Shown here: positions 1 to 11,087 of the stretch, piece by piece | Position numbering within the stretch: position 1 is the first letter of the stretch | How the letters are laid out: every line of letters starts with the position of its first letter | Source: Trichobilharzia szidati | Taxonomy: Eukaryota > Platyhelminthes > Trematoda > Strigeidida > Schistosomatidae | Direction: 5' to 3' | Length of the DNA: 64,000 nucleotides | Assembly: GCA_944472155.2 (NCBI GenBank) | Contig: OX235273.1 | Location: 30,291,204-30,355,203, forward strand | Program-made: the position numbers and the translations under genes | Notes under the pieces: model-generated | The model's input: only the letters and a program-made list of their open reading frames with translations | Told to the model about the DNA's origin: nothing | The model's database searches: none

Positions 1-2436
1 CATGAGACAAGGACAAGACCTCAAATTTTCCGCATTATTTTTAATTCTTTGATTATATCTGGTCCGAACAGTTGGCGCTAGCGTGACTAAGAGCATTGAC
101 AATAAGCTTTGCATATCCCTCAAAACCTGCTCCCTTTGCTGTATACCTCAGACCAAATGGTCGGCAAGACACGAAGTCTCAGAGTACCAGCCAATCCCTC
201 CTGCCTAACGTATTAGCAGAAGGAAGCATGGGTGGTTTACAAATACACACTGAAGTTGCCACTGAGCAAAGTTATGTGCCAGGATTTCTTATGCAGTCAA
301 AATAAAGTGTCGGAAAGTGACACGGCAGAGATCATGCTAAGAGGAAATATGTGCTTGTGGGAAATCTTAAGGTTAGCTGATAGTGATGACAGACAGCCAA
401 GTGCAGTGACCACATACCGATGAAATTCCAAATTCTACTTGAAATGCAAATAACGAACAATTATAAGTCTAGTATTGATTCTCTTTTATACGGCTGCTTT
501 TATCTGTTTTTCTGTTAATAGCCCCACGATAAATGCTGCCAAGAGAAAAGGTGTAACACTGAGAATACCTTTTCAGTGATTTATTTCCCTTGAGTTGTAC
601 AGTCGCAATCTACATATATAAGCTACCGTAGTTAGAATTATTCTTAATTCGATATGATGACATTAAAGAGATTCGATGCAGAAGTCGCTGTTTTGTGCAT
701 CATGAAACCAGAGCTTAGTGTTCAAAAGAATCTGGTTCAACTTGTTCATAGATAAGCGATCTACAACTGTTAAGCTCATTTTTCTATTGGAATTTTCTAT
801 CATCTTCATTTATAAAACAATATTTCAATGTTTCCATGTACAACCTCATCACCTCACTCTTCGGTATAAAATTAACTATTTTACACTGCAGGCAACTAAT
901 CGCCTAATCCAACCTCTCACAGTGTCTATGCCTCCTGCGATTTATACTCGTCTCTCATCACACTCATCAATTTTCTCGTTAATTTTAAAATTTTTATCTC
1001 CTTTATTCTCGACTGAAATTCGATATCGGACTAGCTGATTATTTTAATAAGGTCAAATTACGTGTGTGTGTGTTGATTTCACTTGTACAGCTTTTGAAAT
1101 TGAAATCACCGAAAGGTGCCTTTGCTAAACTTCTTGGTTTTCTCAACAAATATGTATCAGATAGGTCATCTTTCAGTCAAGGCAAATTAAACAATTCAAT
1201 GACCCCTCCTTTTATCTGAAAATTTTTGACAAGAAATGTCACGCTAGTTGGAATAGCGATTGAAAAGTCATTGGTCTAAAACGGACACCGAGTACTCATT
1301 GCACATTTGGGCATATCTTTTTCCCAGAGTCTCAGAGTTCATTTATAGTTTCAATGATAATGAATTCAATCTACCGAGGAATAATTCTCGGATAAAACAA
1401 AAGCAAACTAGTCTGGTTTACAGTCCCTTTTTCCTGCATTAATTTTATCAATTTTGAAAAAGTTACTGAGTCTGTACCGATATCATTCTTTCGAAATCTG
1501 TACATGTTTCTACTTCTAAATTGTTTGTTTCATTCCTTTGTGTTCCTATGCGAACATGGGGCTCACAGCTAGTTTCACGCTTAACCTTCCCTCTTTCTCC
1601 GCTCCACTGCCAGCTAAGAGAGGCTTAGGAATGCGTCTTCCACCACCTATGTAACTGGCAAGCATACTACCGCTTCGGCATCGAATTCGGCTATATTGCT
1701 TAGTAAATATTATTAATAACAGAAATTTAAAGAAAATGTTTGACAGATATATGGTTAATAAACAGTCAGTATCTGACTGCAAACAAATTTTATGGAAATC
1801 TCTTCCTTGTTTTGTGTCCATGAAAATCTCAAGAGCTTCTCTTGAATTAGAAAATAACACTTTAGAATCGCTTACATAATATTTATGTTACTAGCCATGT
1901 CCATGAATTTTTAACCTCTTTCCTTACGCTCAGTGGGGCAGTGGGAGTCAAAATAGCATATGTTGATGTGATGTTTTAATTCAAATATATGACTTACCAC
2001 AATCATCATTGACCGGTTTATTTCCAATCACTAAAAATGTTTCGGTAAATATTCAAAAAGTCTTTTTTGTCTATACTGATGTAATTTCTATCAAAACTGA
2101 TGATAAGATTATGTGAAATTAGCAGAGATACTTGAAAAGTATATTTGACAAAGGTTCTGAGACTTTTTCAGCCAAATTTGGCTAGATTAGGAACAATGCC
2201 ATTTTGAGCATTATATCACTACAGAATTTCAAACAGAATATGTATTCACTCAAACCTGTAGTTAAAATGTATTACTTACAACATTTTGGACTGGGATCAT
2301 CTGAAATTATATGAAAAATTGTCAAAAGTTTTGTAGTCTCTTGATCACAGAGACAATATCTACGACATTTACTGATCAGTGTACATGAGATGAACCAAGT
2401 AGAAAAGGAAAACCTGTGGCTGGACACTACCTGGTT
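1..2436. other. Unassigned AT-rich sequence
   Basis: Open frames here are short, not conserved elsewhere in the window and lack recognisable motifs or convincing splice-bounded exons. I see no RNA gene or complete transposon. It is best treated as intergenic or intronic sequence. Confidence 0.5.
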
Positions 2437-2679
2437 TGGTTGACAAAAGGTGAGCACAGAACGACAAAGTCTTCTATTTGTGAACACATTCTGGAGTCAC
2501 TTCATTCAGCCCAACGTGATTTGTCCTTCAATGTTATTTACAGGACGAAATCCAATCACTCCAAAAGCTTACGTTTCCTCCAGTTATGCATAACCGAAGC
2601 TCTGACTATCCATGAACAGCAACCTAAATTATGTGTTCAAAAACCTTTTGTTAAGCCCCTCTCTTTACCTTGGTCATAG
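2437..2679 (+). pseudogene. Penelope-like element C-terminal fragment
   Basis: The translated segment reads through motifs typical of the C-terminal end of Penelope-like retroelements: a Ser-Ser-Ile-x-Glu-His-Ile-Leu block, then FNVIYRTKSN, then EALTIHEQQPKLCVQK, ending PLSLPW and a stop. PLEs encode a reverse transcriptase followed by a GIY-YIG endonuclease; only the tail after the endonuclease core is present. The same terminal motif (LCIQKQF...LPW) is seen in the fragment near 10.45 kb, which supports the assignment. The copy is truncated and has extra residues between the VIYRT and EAL motifs, so it is a dead relic. Confidence 0.6.
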
Positions 2680-4439
2680 TTATGTTCTTTTATTTTATTT
2701 TTATTTCACCACTTGAATTCATTCCACCTTCGCTGTCTTTACTGTTACAATTAACACACTGTTAATTTTTTAGACAACATTTGACCTGCAATTTTGAAAT
2801 CTTTATACCAGTTCATTTATTTAATAATCTTTAAAAATTCTGTAATTCATTCACTGCAACTCTACCCACTTGATACGTCATTGTAATTATTTTTATTCTT
2901 ATCATATGCAAATCGACTGAGCAATTTCTAGTGCGACTTATTGCCTTTTTCCGTAATATAAATGCGACTATAAAGCTTGAAAAATGCAGTTGTTGAAAAG
3001 AGATATTTCTTCGCGGAACATGAAAAATGTGTTTCTCCCTTATGAACTGATTGGTATATTTCGCGAAATATGAAGAAGTGTAATGAATCTAATCCGGTTA
3101 GGATATTAGAAACAGGATACTGCGTTAGTTAACTTCAGTATTTGTCAGTTTGGAATAACAGTGCTATCATACACAAGTAATATTAGTGGTATTAATGAGA
3201 TGTTCAAACAATAAAATGCATAGATTGTCAGATATCATGTGAAAATTATTCAGTGCTAAATACATTTTTTTCTTACATTTTGCGATGCAATCAACTAAAC
3301 CTGGAAATAAAATGTTGCAACACGGAATCAGGGTGACTGACTGTGTACACTCATATTGGTGATTTAAAATGAAATTGTAGTCAGAGATGTTAAGAGTAAA
3401 ATGGGCGAAATCGCGTCAGTCACACTGACTATTTATCAAAGAATGATTCAGGATAATTGTGAAACTTGAAAGAAACTAAGAAAATTCCGAAAGGCTGTTT
3501 CCTAAAACGATGAATCGATATATTGTTAGTAGACTAAAAGCTGATTTCTGACTGATTGTGCGTGTTTCAATATGTTGAATTTATAAGAGTATAATATTGT
3601 GATTACCAGTTTTATTCTGAGCACAGTGTTTACACAATATGCAAAATTCTCGGTGTAATACAATGAACAATATATCTTAACAAGAATCTGTTGTGCATCA
3701 CGTGACACGATGCTCTTAGATTGGCAGAAAAAACATTACCTTGTAATATTTTTCTTTTGTATCACACAAATGCCCAACAGTAAGTTGGATACATTTAGCG
3801 ACCCAAGACATGACTTAAAGTTTACAACAATAAAAATTGATGCACTAATTTGGTTCAAAATTCAGGTAGTTCACTGATTCAAGCCGGCCACTTAGGTAGC
3901 CTACTCAGGTCACTTCAGCACACGTTAACTTGATCGGATATTTGTATAGTGTGGAAGGGATAATATGAAATACGCTGCTCATCTAACCTACTGAAAATTC
4001 ACTGATATTTCAAGATAATATAAGAAAGATTATCAACTTAGAATTTTCAGTTTCAAGGAAAAAATGAAATGAAGGTTTTCTGGTGTATTCACCATGTGTT
4101 CCTAGTTGTACTTTACGCTAAATATCCAATCAAATATGATGATATGAAAATTAAATTTGCAATTACAACCGTGATGAATTTCTACCTTGATATTAATAAT
4201 TGAAATATGATTTATTATTAGAATCTAATAGATGCCTGAAACAAAGCAAACTTTAGTTTCTCTGAAATGTTCCTCAGAAGTGAACAAAAATATCTTTTCC
4301 TTCTCAATCTCTTTTTACTCGACATCTGTAAAATTTTTGACAAATAAATTTTGAAACAAGACTATGTTCTATAACCAGGTACCTAAATGACCAAAAATTC
4401 ATACGTGTCTAAGGGGGAAAAGAAATAAGGGTTGAGAAG
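2680..4439. other. Unassigned AT-rich sequence
   Basis: No supported coding exon, RNA gene or recognisable element in this stretch. Confidence 0.45.
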
Positions 4440-5214
4440 AAGCACTTCTAATTGTATGTAATAATCCATGGAAAGTCGCTATAAGTTGACTTTATACTAA
4501 GTTGATTGCGTATACTTTACCGAACCAATACACTGTTTTGATTAATTAAAGCAAACCAGTCACTCGTATAGCCTCTTTTTATGCATACGTAATTAGTTAG
4601 ACTTAAAATATATACTTTCCTTGATAAAAGCTGACACTTAGGCGGAAGCCACTCATGTGAACTGAAAATAACCCGAATCAAGGATAAAAAATGAATGCAT
4701 AATAACTCACAGTCCCATAGCAATCCTCCTTTATCTAAATGTAATTATAATTCTTCATTAAATATCACCACATGCATTGATTATACAAATAATAGAATGA
4801 AATATATGCAGAGAAGTAAATGACTAGTCTTCAGCGTAAAGCCAGATAAAGAAAAATGCTCAAGCAGTATTTTGCAATGACGGAGATTAGCTGGATAAGG
4901 AACACGGTTACCACACACAACTCATTATTATTTCCTTAGCTTCAGAGTTGAACACAGAGCTTCAACAGAATATCTCCATTCTATTCAGTTTTCTACGGTC
5001 CTCCATAGCCAGGTGCACCATTGTCAATCTCCCAATCCTACAATCTCTTCAACATCGGACACAGAAACCTTAGAGAGCGTGGAACGCTATGTGACCGAAC
5101 AACAACTCCTTGTTGTCAAATCTTGCAAGCCATTTCATCTTCACTATGGAGTCTGCGAAGGTTGACACTGACAAAAGAGGGCAGTAGCCTGTTGCAATCG
5201 CTTTGCACTTCCAA
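4440..5214. repeat. Tandem duplication, copy 1 (about 764-bp offset)
   Basis: The segment is repeated immediately downstream with an offset of about 764 bp. Shared landmarks include gaagccactcatgtgaa (near 4642 and 5409), the stretch ending ataactcaca, the cggtcctccatagccaggtg block (near 4996 and 5790), and ctagagagcgtggaacg-like sequence. The copies are clearly diverged by substitutions and small indels, so this is an old duplication. Its right part is an RTE retrotransposon relic in minus orientation. Confidence 0.75.
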
Positions 5215-5215
5215 T
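4930..5215 (-). pseudogene. RTE retrotransposon relic (C-terminal region)
   Basis: Minus-strand translation around 5085-5170 gives FADSIVKMKWLARFDNKELL. This aligns with the part of the RTE copy at 7.3-10.1 kb that reads [20 protein letters not shown], beyond the reverse transcriptase core. The adjoining sequence matches the following C-terminal zone only patchily, with stops and shifts. It is an old degenerate fragment. Confidence 0.55.
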
Positions 5216-5890
5216 TGTAAGTAATAAATCTATGGAAAGTTGCTGTTAGTTGACTTAATGCTAAGTTGATTGCGTATACTTTACTGAAGCAACACACTGT
5301 TTTCATAAGTTTATGCAAACCAATGTCTCTTATACCCCTTTTTATGAATACGTAAATAGTTAAACTCAAAGTATGCAATTTCCCTGATAGAAGCTGATAC
5401 CTAGCTGGAAGCCACTCATGTGAATTGAAAATACACTGAATCAAGGATAAATATTGAATTCATAATAACTCACAAAAACCTTCTTGTCCTCCTGCATCTA
5501 AATGCACTGATTATACAAATAATAGAATGAAATATAGAGAGAAGTAAATGACTGTAGTGTTCAATGTATAGACAGATACAGAAAAATGCTAAATACTTAT
5601 GATGAGATCAAATGCAAGTTTTGCATACAATCACTTGAATTCTGTGTGTTGAATGTCGGTGATCAAACTGTCCTCAAGCATTATTTTGTAATGACGGAGA
5701 TTACCTTGATGAGAAATACATCACCATCCTTAGCTTCCGAGTTGAGTACACAGCTTCAACTGCACATCTACATTTCATCCTGTTTTCTGCGGTCCTCCAT
5801 AGCCAGGTGCACCATTGTCAACCTCCCAGTCACATAATCTACTGCATGTCAATCACAGAGGCCCTAGAGAGCGTGGAACGCGATGTGACT
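5215..5890. repeat. Tandem duplication, copy 2
   Basis: Diverged second copy of the 4.44-5.21 kb segment, in the same orientation. It carries the same order of landmarks, including the ccactcatgtgaa block and the ggtcctccatagccaggtgcaccattgt-type block. The retrotransposon relic was duplicated together with its flank. Confidence 0.75.
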
Positions 5891-6115
5891 GAATAGTTTC
5901 CTCAAAGTGTGTCCAATCTGTCTTTGCTTACTTCTGCATGTTTGTTGGATCATATGTTCCTGATCATTTTTGTTTCCGCAACTCCTTGTTGCCAATTCTT
6001 GCCAGCAATCTCATCTTCACTATGGAACCTGCTAAGGTTGATATTGGCAAAAATGTGCAGTAGCCTGTTGCATTCACTTTCGCATATCTTTTTATCTAGT
6101 TTATGTTGGAGTTGA
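5700..6115 (-). pseudogene. RTE retrotransposon relic (C-terminal region)
   Basis: On the plus strand, gtttcctcaaagtgtgtcca (from about 5898) matches gtttcctcagagtgtggcca in the RTE copy near 7541. The similarity continues through the segment reading as the WGHTLRK and DLWERTNQ region of the element in minus orientation. Many substitutions and stops make it non-functional. Confidence 0.6.
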
Positions 6116-6672
6116 CAACCATCTTACGTCGACTTGAAAACTCTTTAGAATAATAAATTAGCGTCCTAAATTACACTTTATTCTAAACATGAGTGATGTA
6201 GTTAAATCTTTAAAGTAGCTCTGAAAATACATCTTCGTCTGTCAGCAGTGTCCAGCCAAACATAGCTATTGATCCAACTAGAGAACAGAAACAAAAACTA
6301 CATAACTCAATTCCAGTGGATTAAGAACTTTACTTTCTTTTCCAAAGTGACGAAGGGAATCTTTTCAGTGGTTTGGGTGGAACGTATAATAACTTTTTAT
6401 GAATCAGTGAATCGCAATCAAACGAGAGGGCAGTTTAATAGCAAAATTGGAAATTTAAGTCAGGCATCATTATCATCGTCAGAATCTCAAAGGATAAATA
6501 GGAATTATGCCTGAAAACACTGAGTATTAAACATACATACCTCCACTTTTATACTGCCTGAAGCACCAGTCTGTGATTACAATGAGTGCAGTGGCCTTTA
6601 TCCAAACTGAAATAATGCCTGCATGAGGTCACCACAAGGAGAAAATCAGTTTTATTTGAAACAATTTACCGC
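6116..6672. other. Unassigned sequence
   Basis: Nothing recognised between two RTE relics of opposite orientation. Confidence 0.4.
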
Positions 6673-6890
6673 ATGCATCATACTCATTGGAATCATGAAC
6701 TGATTGGAATCGGAAAGGGGGACGACTGGTTGCGTGGGTGCACGATGGTGACATGGAAGGTATCGTGCGAGAAGCAGATGAGAGTCCATCTAAAGGTGAG
6801 TGCACTCAGAGGACAAATTGGAGATCTCCACTGGTCAAAGCCTTATGTTCCACCCAGAACTCAAGGGAACAATAATAATAATAGTACTAT
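6673..6890 (+). pseudogene. RTE retrotransposon 3' end with AAT tail
   Basis: The sequence corresponds to the extreme C-terminus and 3' tail of the RTE family. There is a glycine/arginine-rich stretch, then codons resembling the TWRxSCEEEM segment, then a segment ending cacccagaactcaagggaac followed by an (AAT)n tail. The relic at 61.66-61.69 kb ends with the same aactcaagggaacaataat sequence, which shows this is a shared 3' terminus. Only about 0.2 kb is present, as expected for strong 5' truncation. Confidence 0.6.
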
Positions 6891-7318
6891 GGAGGCTTTG
6901 AATTCCTTATTATCGTTATTATTATTTTCATTATTTGCACTACTGCTTTTATTTGTGAGTAAGAGGATGAACAACTTCACCAGAGACATAGTTGTTACGG
7001 AAACTAGGACAGAATAGCTGTCCTGTGCTCATTGGTGGTTTCAATGTTACTCCGACTAATGTGAATCTGTGACAAAACTTGAAACAAATTAAATCCCGAA
7101 AACAAACCAACTTTTGGAAATTAATACAAAACTTGTTACTGGCTCACTACAGATGGATGAGTTTGCGTGGAGTGTTCTAGTGGAAAGTCGTGACCATTAG
7201 GGTCGGCCAACCTAAAGAACAGCTATTGATCATGGAGTGAAAATGCACCGGTGACCTTGAACGCCTACACGTATTTTTGCTTCGTTCTTATTATCAGCTG
7301 AAAAATGGCAAAAGTATT
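6891..7318. other. Unassigned sequence
   Basis: Nothing recognised between the RTE 3' end and the target-site duplication of the next RTE copy. Confidence 0.4.
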
Positions 7319-7330
7319 GCTAATTAGGTA
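7319..7330. repeat. Target-site duplication, 3' side of RTE copy
   Basis: The 12-bp word gctaattaggta is repeated exactly at 10094-10105, on the other side of the RTE copy. Together the two words define the insertion limits. Confidence 0.85.
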
Positions 7331-10093
7331 TTATTTATTATTATTTCCTTTAATTCCTAGAGGAACATAGGGCTTCAGCCATGCGTCTCCATTGCGTTCG
7401 GTTCTCTGCTAGAGTTTCCACCTGGCTCCAGGTCTGCACACATGCTTTCATCTCCTCTTCACATGATCTCCTCCAGGTCACCCTTTGACGAACAACTCGT
7501 CGCTTCCTGACTCGAGGGCTTGTCTAGTGATGTCACTTGCTGGTTTCCTCAGAGTGTGGCCAATCCATCTCCATTTCTTCCTGCCTATTTGTTTCACAAT
7601 CGGTTCCTGGTTGGTTCGCTCCCAGAGATCTTTGTTGCTGATCCTTTCCGGCCATCTGATCTTGAGTATTGAGCGAAAACATCTGTTAATGAAGGTCTGT
7701 AGCTTGTTTGAGGTGCTTTTTGTGACACGCCAATTCTCTGATCCGTATAGTAGTACTGACTTCACATTGGAGTTGAAAATCCCGATCTTATTTTGGACGC
7801 TGAATAATGTTGACCTCCACACAGACTTGAGAGTAATGAAAGCTTGCCTTGCTTTCCCGATCCTTGCTTTGATATCCTCGTCAGTTCCGCCTGTAGTTGA
7901 AACAATGCTTCCCAAGTAGGTAAAGGAGGTAGTTTCTTTCAGGTTCTTTCCATTTATGCTGATTGCTGTATGTTGTTGTTGGTGGTGGTGTTGGCCAGGA
8001 ATCTTCATCACCACATCTGTTTTCTCTATGTTCACCTGAAGTCCTATCTTCTCTGGATGCTTCTTCTGACAACTTGTTGCTTTTCACTTGCATATCTTCC
8101 AGTTTGTGGGAAATCAGACATATATCATCGGTGATGTCCAGATCCTCCAAGTTTTTTGTATGAGTCCATTTTATGCCTGTTTCCTCATTGCCCGCTGTTT
8201 GTCGCATTATCCAATCTGCTGCAATCAGGAAAATCTTTGGCGATAGTAGGCAACCCTGTCTTACTCCTGTCTTCACTTCGAAGGATTCCGTGAGTTTCCC
8301 GTTGTGGATTACTTGGCATGCAGCATTGTCGTACAACTGTTGGATGAGCTGTATAATTGTCGGCGGCACCCCGTAGTAGCGAAGTAGTTTCCAAATCACC
8401 TCTCGATCGACGCTGTCGAAGGCCTTTTCAAAGTCGATGAAGTTGAGATAGAGAGGTGACTGCCATTCCAAACTTTGTTCACTGATGATCCGTAGTGTGG
8501 CGATTTGATCAATACATGACATGTTTCTCCTGAATCCAGCTTGTTCTGGTCGAAGTTTTTCATCCAGGGCTTGTTTGGTTCGCTGCAGGATGATGCGGCT
8601 TAGTATTTTGCTCGGGATGGATAGGAGCATAATTCCGCGCCAGTTCTTGCATTGACTTAAGTCTCCTTTCTTTGGTAGTTTGAATAGGTATCCTTTCTTC
8701 CAGTCCTCGGGTACTTTTCCTTCTTTCCACACCTTCTCCAGTAGTGGCGTCATCAAGTCTGCTGTTGTCTCTGGGTCAACTTTCAATGCCTCTGCTGGGA
8801 TTCCATCTGGTCCTGCTGCTTTTCCAGCTTTCAGCATCTTGATTGCCTTCAGGACTTCTGTTTTCGTCGGGGGGTTGATGTTCACTGGTAATTCTGCTTC
8901 CGTTGTTGGTATTGTTGGGCGCGTTGTAGGTGGCGGTCGGTTTAGTAGTCTTCTGAAGTGTTCAGCCCAGTGTTTCCTTTGCTCCACTTCTTTGGTGATT
9001 GACTTTCCATTTTCATCCTTCACTGGCTTAATTTGTGACGAATTTTTGCCTGAGAGGTACCTAGTTGTTTGGTAGAGTGTTGCGAGGTCTCCTTTGCCTG
9101 CTGCTTGTTCTGCTTCATTGGCCATGGCTTCATAATACTTTCTTTTGTCTTCTCTGGCACTCTTCTTTACTCCTTTGTTCAGTGTATTGTAGCTTGCATT
9201 CAACTCCTGTTTCTGTTGCTCGTCGGTGCACTGGAGTATCTTTTGTTTCACCATCCTTCTCTCTTCTATTAGCCTCCAAGTGTCCGTAGTGAGCCACGGT
9301 TTGTCCTGTCTCTTCTTTCTGCCCAGAACTTCCATGCAGGTTTCGCTCCATACTGTTTTCAGGTTGTCCCAGTGTTTTTCGACGCTGACCTCTTCACTAA
9401 TGTTGATTTTTGTCTCAGCTTTGTCCTTTATACTTGCAGTAAAGATATCCTTTGTATCCTGGTCCTTTAGTTTTTGAGTGTTGAACCTGGCTTGTGGTCT
9501 ATCTGCAGCTCCTGTTTCTCTGAAAGCTTTAAATTTGAGTTGGATTGTACCTTGTACGAGGTAGTGGTCTGAGCCAACGTTTGCTCCTCTTCTTGCTTTT
9601 GTGTCCAGTAGGCTGCGCCGCCACTTCCTCGAGATTGTAATGAAGTCAATTTGGTTTTTGGTTCGCCCATCTGGTGACACCCATGTAGCCTTGTGAATAT
9701 CCTTGTGTTTGTATACGCTGCCACCAATCACTAGTTCATTGAAGGCGCAGAAGTCGGCGAAGAGTTCTCCATTTTCATTCATCTCTCCCAGAGCTTCTTT
9801 ACCCATGATGAGTTCCCTTCCTGTGTTGTCTGGTCCAAGTTTTGCGTTCATGTCTCCCATTAGTATTTTAATGTCACCGGCTGGAGTATTGTCTATTGCT
9901 GCCTGTAGTTGTCTGTAGAATTCTTCTTTCTTTTCGAGGTCTGCGTTGTTTGTGGGTGCATAGCACTGTATAATTGACACTTTTCTTCCTTTGGAGTTGA
10001 ATCTGGCGGTCATTATTCTGGGTGAGATCGCCTCCCATTGTATCAGAGCCTTGGTTGCCGTTGGTGACATCATTATAGCCACACATACCGAGG
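7331..10093 (-). mobile_element. 5'-truncated RTE-clade (SR2-like) non-LTR retrotransposon
   Basis: A 2763-bp insertion bounded by a perfect 12-bp direct repeat. On the minus strand it begins inside the endonuclease domain and ends, after the coding region, in a short tail built of AATAAT/AAATAAT units. Such short-repeat tails, rather than poly(A), are usual for RTE elements. The RTE clade is supported by the endonuclease signature GDMNAKLG with NQIDFI. 5' truncation with target-site duplication is the normal product of target-primed reverse transcription. The exact duplication suggests a much younger insertion than the other RTE relics in this window. Assignment to the SR2 group is inferred from memory of schistosome families. 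Confidence 0.85.
7350..10093 (-). pseudogene. RTE endonuclease-reverse transcriptase ORF, truncated and frameshifted
   Basis: The main open frame (7881-10082) covers the C-terminal two-thirds of the apurinic-like endonuclease (GDMNAKLG at residues 76-83, NQIDFI 143-148, SDH 171-173), a linker, and the reverse transcriptase. Reverse transcriptase motifs are the LPKKGD block near 469, RPEQAGFRRN 511-520, FIDFEKAFD 548-556 and GVRQGCLLSP 606-615. The catalytic block reads ITDD (650-653), whereas the relative at 60.0 kb has FADD. The acidic pair is kept but the preceding residues are changed. A one-base shift near 8050 moves the frame to 7478-8035 ([20 protein letters not shown] region). A second shift near 7490 leads into the last segment ([11 protein letters not shown]), which stops at 7350-7352. 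The endonuclease N-terminus is missing, so the copy cannot be autonomous. Confidence 0.9.
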
Positions 10094-10105
10094 GCTAATT
10101 AGGTA
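10094..10105. repeat. Target-site duplication, 5' side of RTE copy
   Basis: Exact copy of gctaattaggta found at 7319-7330. Confidence 0.85.
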
Positions 10106-10442
10106 CTGTGTGTTTAATAAGCATGATCACCTGAGTTTATGATCATATCTGACTCTGAATGACTAAGTGGAGTGAATCGTATTTATGTAGTGCTAATATG
10201 TACTTTCTCTTATTGCAATGTCAATGAAGAATATTCAGCCCCGACCAACATGGGTGTGGCGCTTATGACATTTGGATAGCGTTATAAGAAGACGGAGATT
10301 ATCTGAAAAATGTGATGTATTTGCGCTATACATTTCGAACAATCTGATCACACATTTACTTGTCAAGTCGATATATATGAGAAAATTAGGGGAAATTAAA
10401 TTTAACAAAGTGACAACGTTTGGTAATCGAAACAAATAAGGA
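10106..10442. other. PLE 3' flank
   Basis: A segment around 10290-10380 resembles 41.81-41.91 kb (a tgtatttgcgctatacatttc word and a following acacatttacttgtcaag word). It may be the 3' non-coding part of the PLE family, because it follows the PLE stop at 10443. No gene seen. Confidence 0.35.
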
Positions 10443-11087
10443 TTACCAAGGTAGGTCAAGAGTAATAATAAATTGTTTTTGAATACACAGGGGAGTATGT
10501 TTGTGAATGGCTGTAGCCTCGGCGTATTTCATTAAGCGCCCTTGACCGTTTCATAGATGACTTTGAAGGCTGAGTTAACATCAATCTTATGGATCATCTC
10601 GATTAGGTGTCTAGCTATAGACGATGTTGGTAGTCTGACACCTGCGTCTATTGGTCTTTCAAAGTTCATTTGTTTTTCTAGCCATTTTAGGATATGCTCT
10701 TCCAACCTCCTTCCTATGTATGTGTGACCACACACACACAGAAAATCGGTAAATAGTGTTGGATGTGACATCACCACTTGTGCATTTTGAGGTTTGCAGT
10801 GGAGCATATTTTTAGCTTTTTCGACAAATACAAGCTGCGCTGCATAGCAGGTTCTACGGATGATTGAATTCAACCTTTGTCTCAAAATCCTATTGTTTAT
10901 TTCCCCGTTATATGGCAATTTGATGAAGACCTTTTTCTTAGGGGCGGTATGGATTGCAGGTTTAGAGACTAATTGAGTTCTACACCTGTTTAAAAATTTT
11001 AAAGGATATCCGTTTCCAACAAGAGTATCCATCAATATTTCATTTTCTTTGTCTATGACATCAGCCGTACAAATACGTTGAATCCTC
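10443..11087 (-). pseudogene. Penelope-like element: linker and GIY-YIG endonuclease
   Basis: The minus-strand frame starts with RICTADVIDKENEIL and continues through KVFIKLPYNGEINNRILRQR, VFVEKAKNMLHCKP and CVCGHTYIGRRLEEHILKWL. The last is a PLE-type zinc-binding plus GIY-YIG-like endonuclease start, in which the first Tyr-containing motif is degenerate (CVCGHTYIGR). SSIARHLIEMIHKID follows. A one-base shift at about 10532 then leads into a frame reading YAEATAIHKHTPLCIQKQF and a stop at 10443-10445. The reverse transcriptase half is absent. Since PLE ends usually carry both domains, this is a truncated, frameshifted copy. It lies next to the RTE insertion but is independent of it. Confidence 0.8.

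Noticed and set aside
9065..9918. Several plus-strand frames over 7.5-9.9 kb
   Set aside because: They are antisense shadows of the minus-strand RTE reverse transcriptase.
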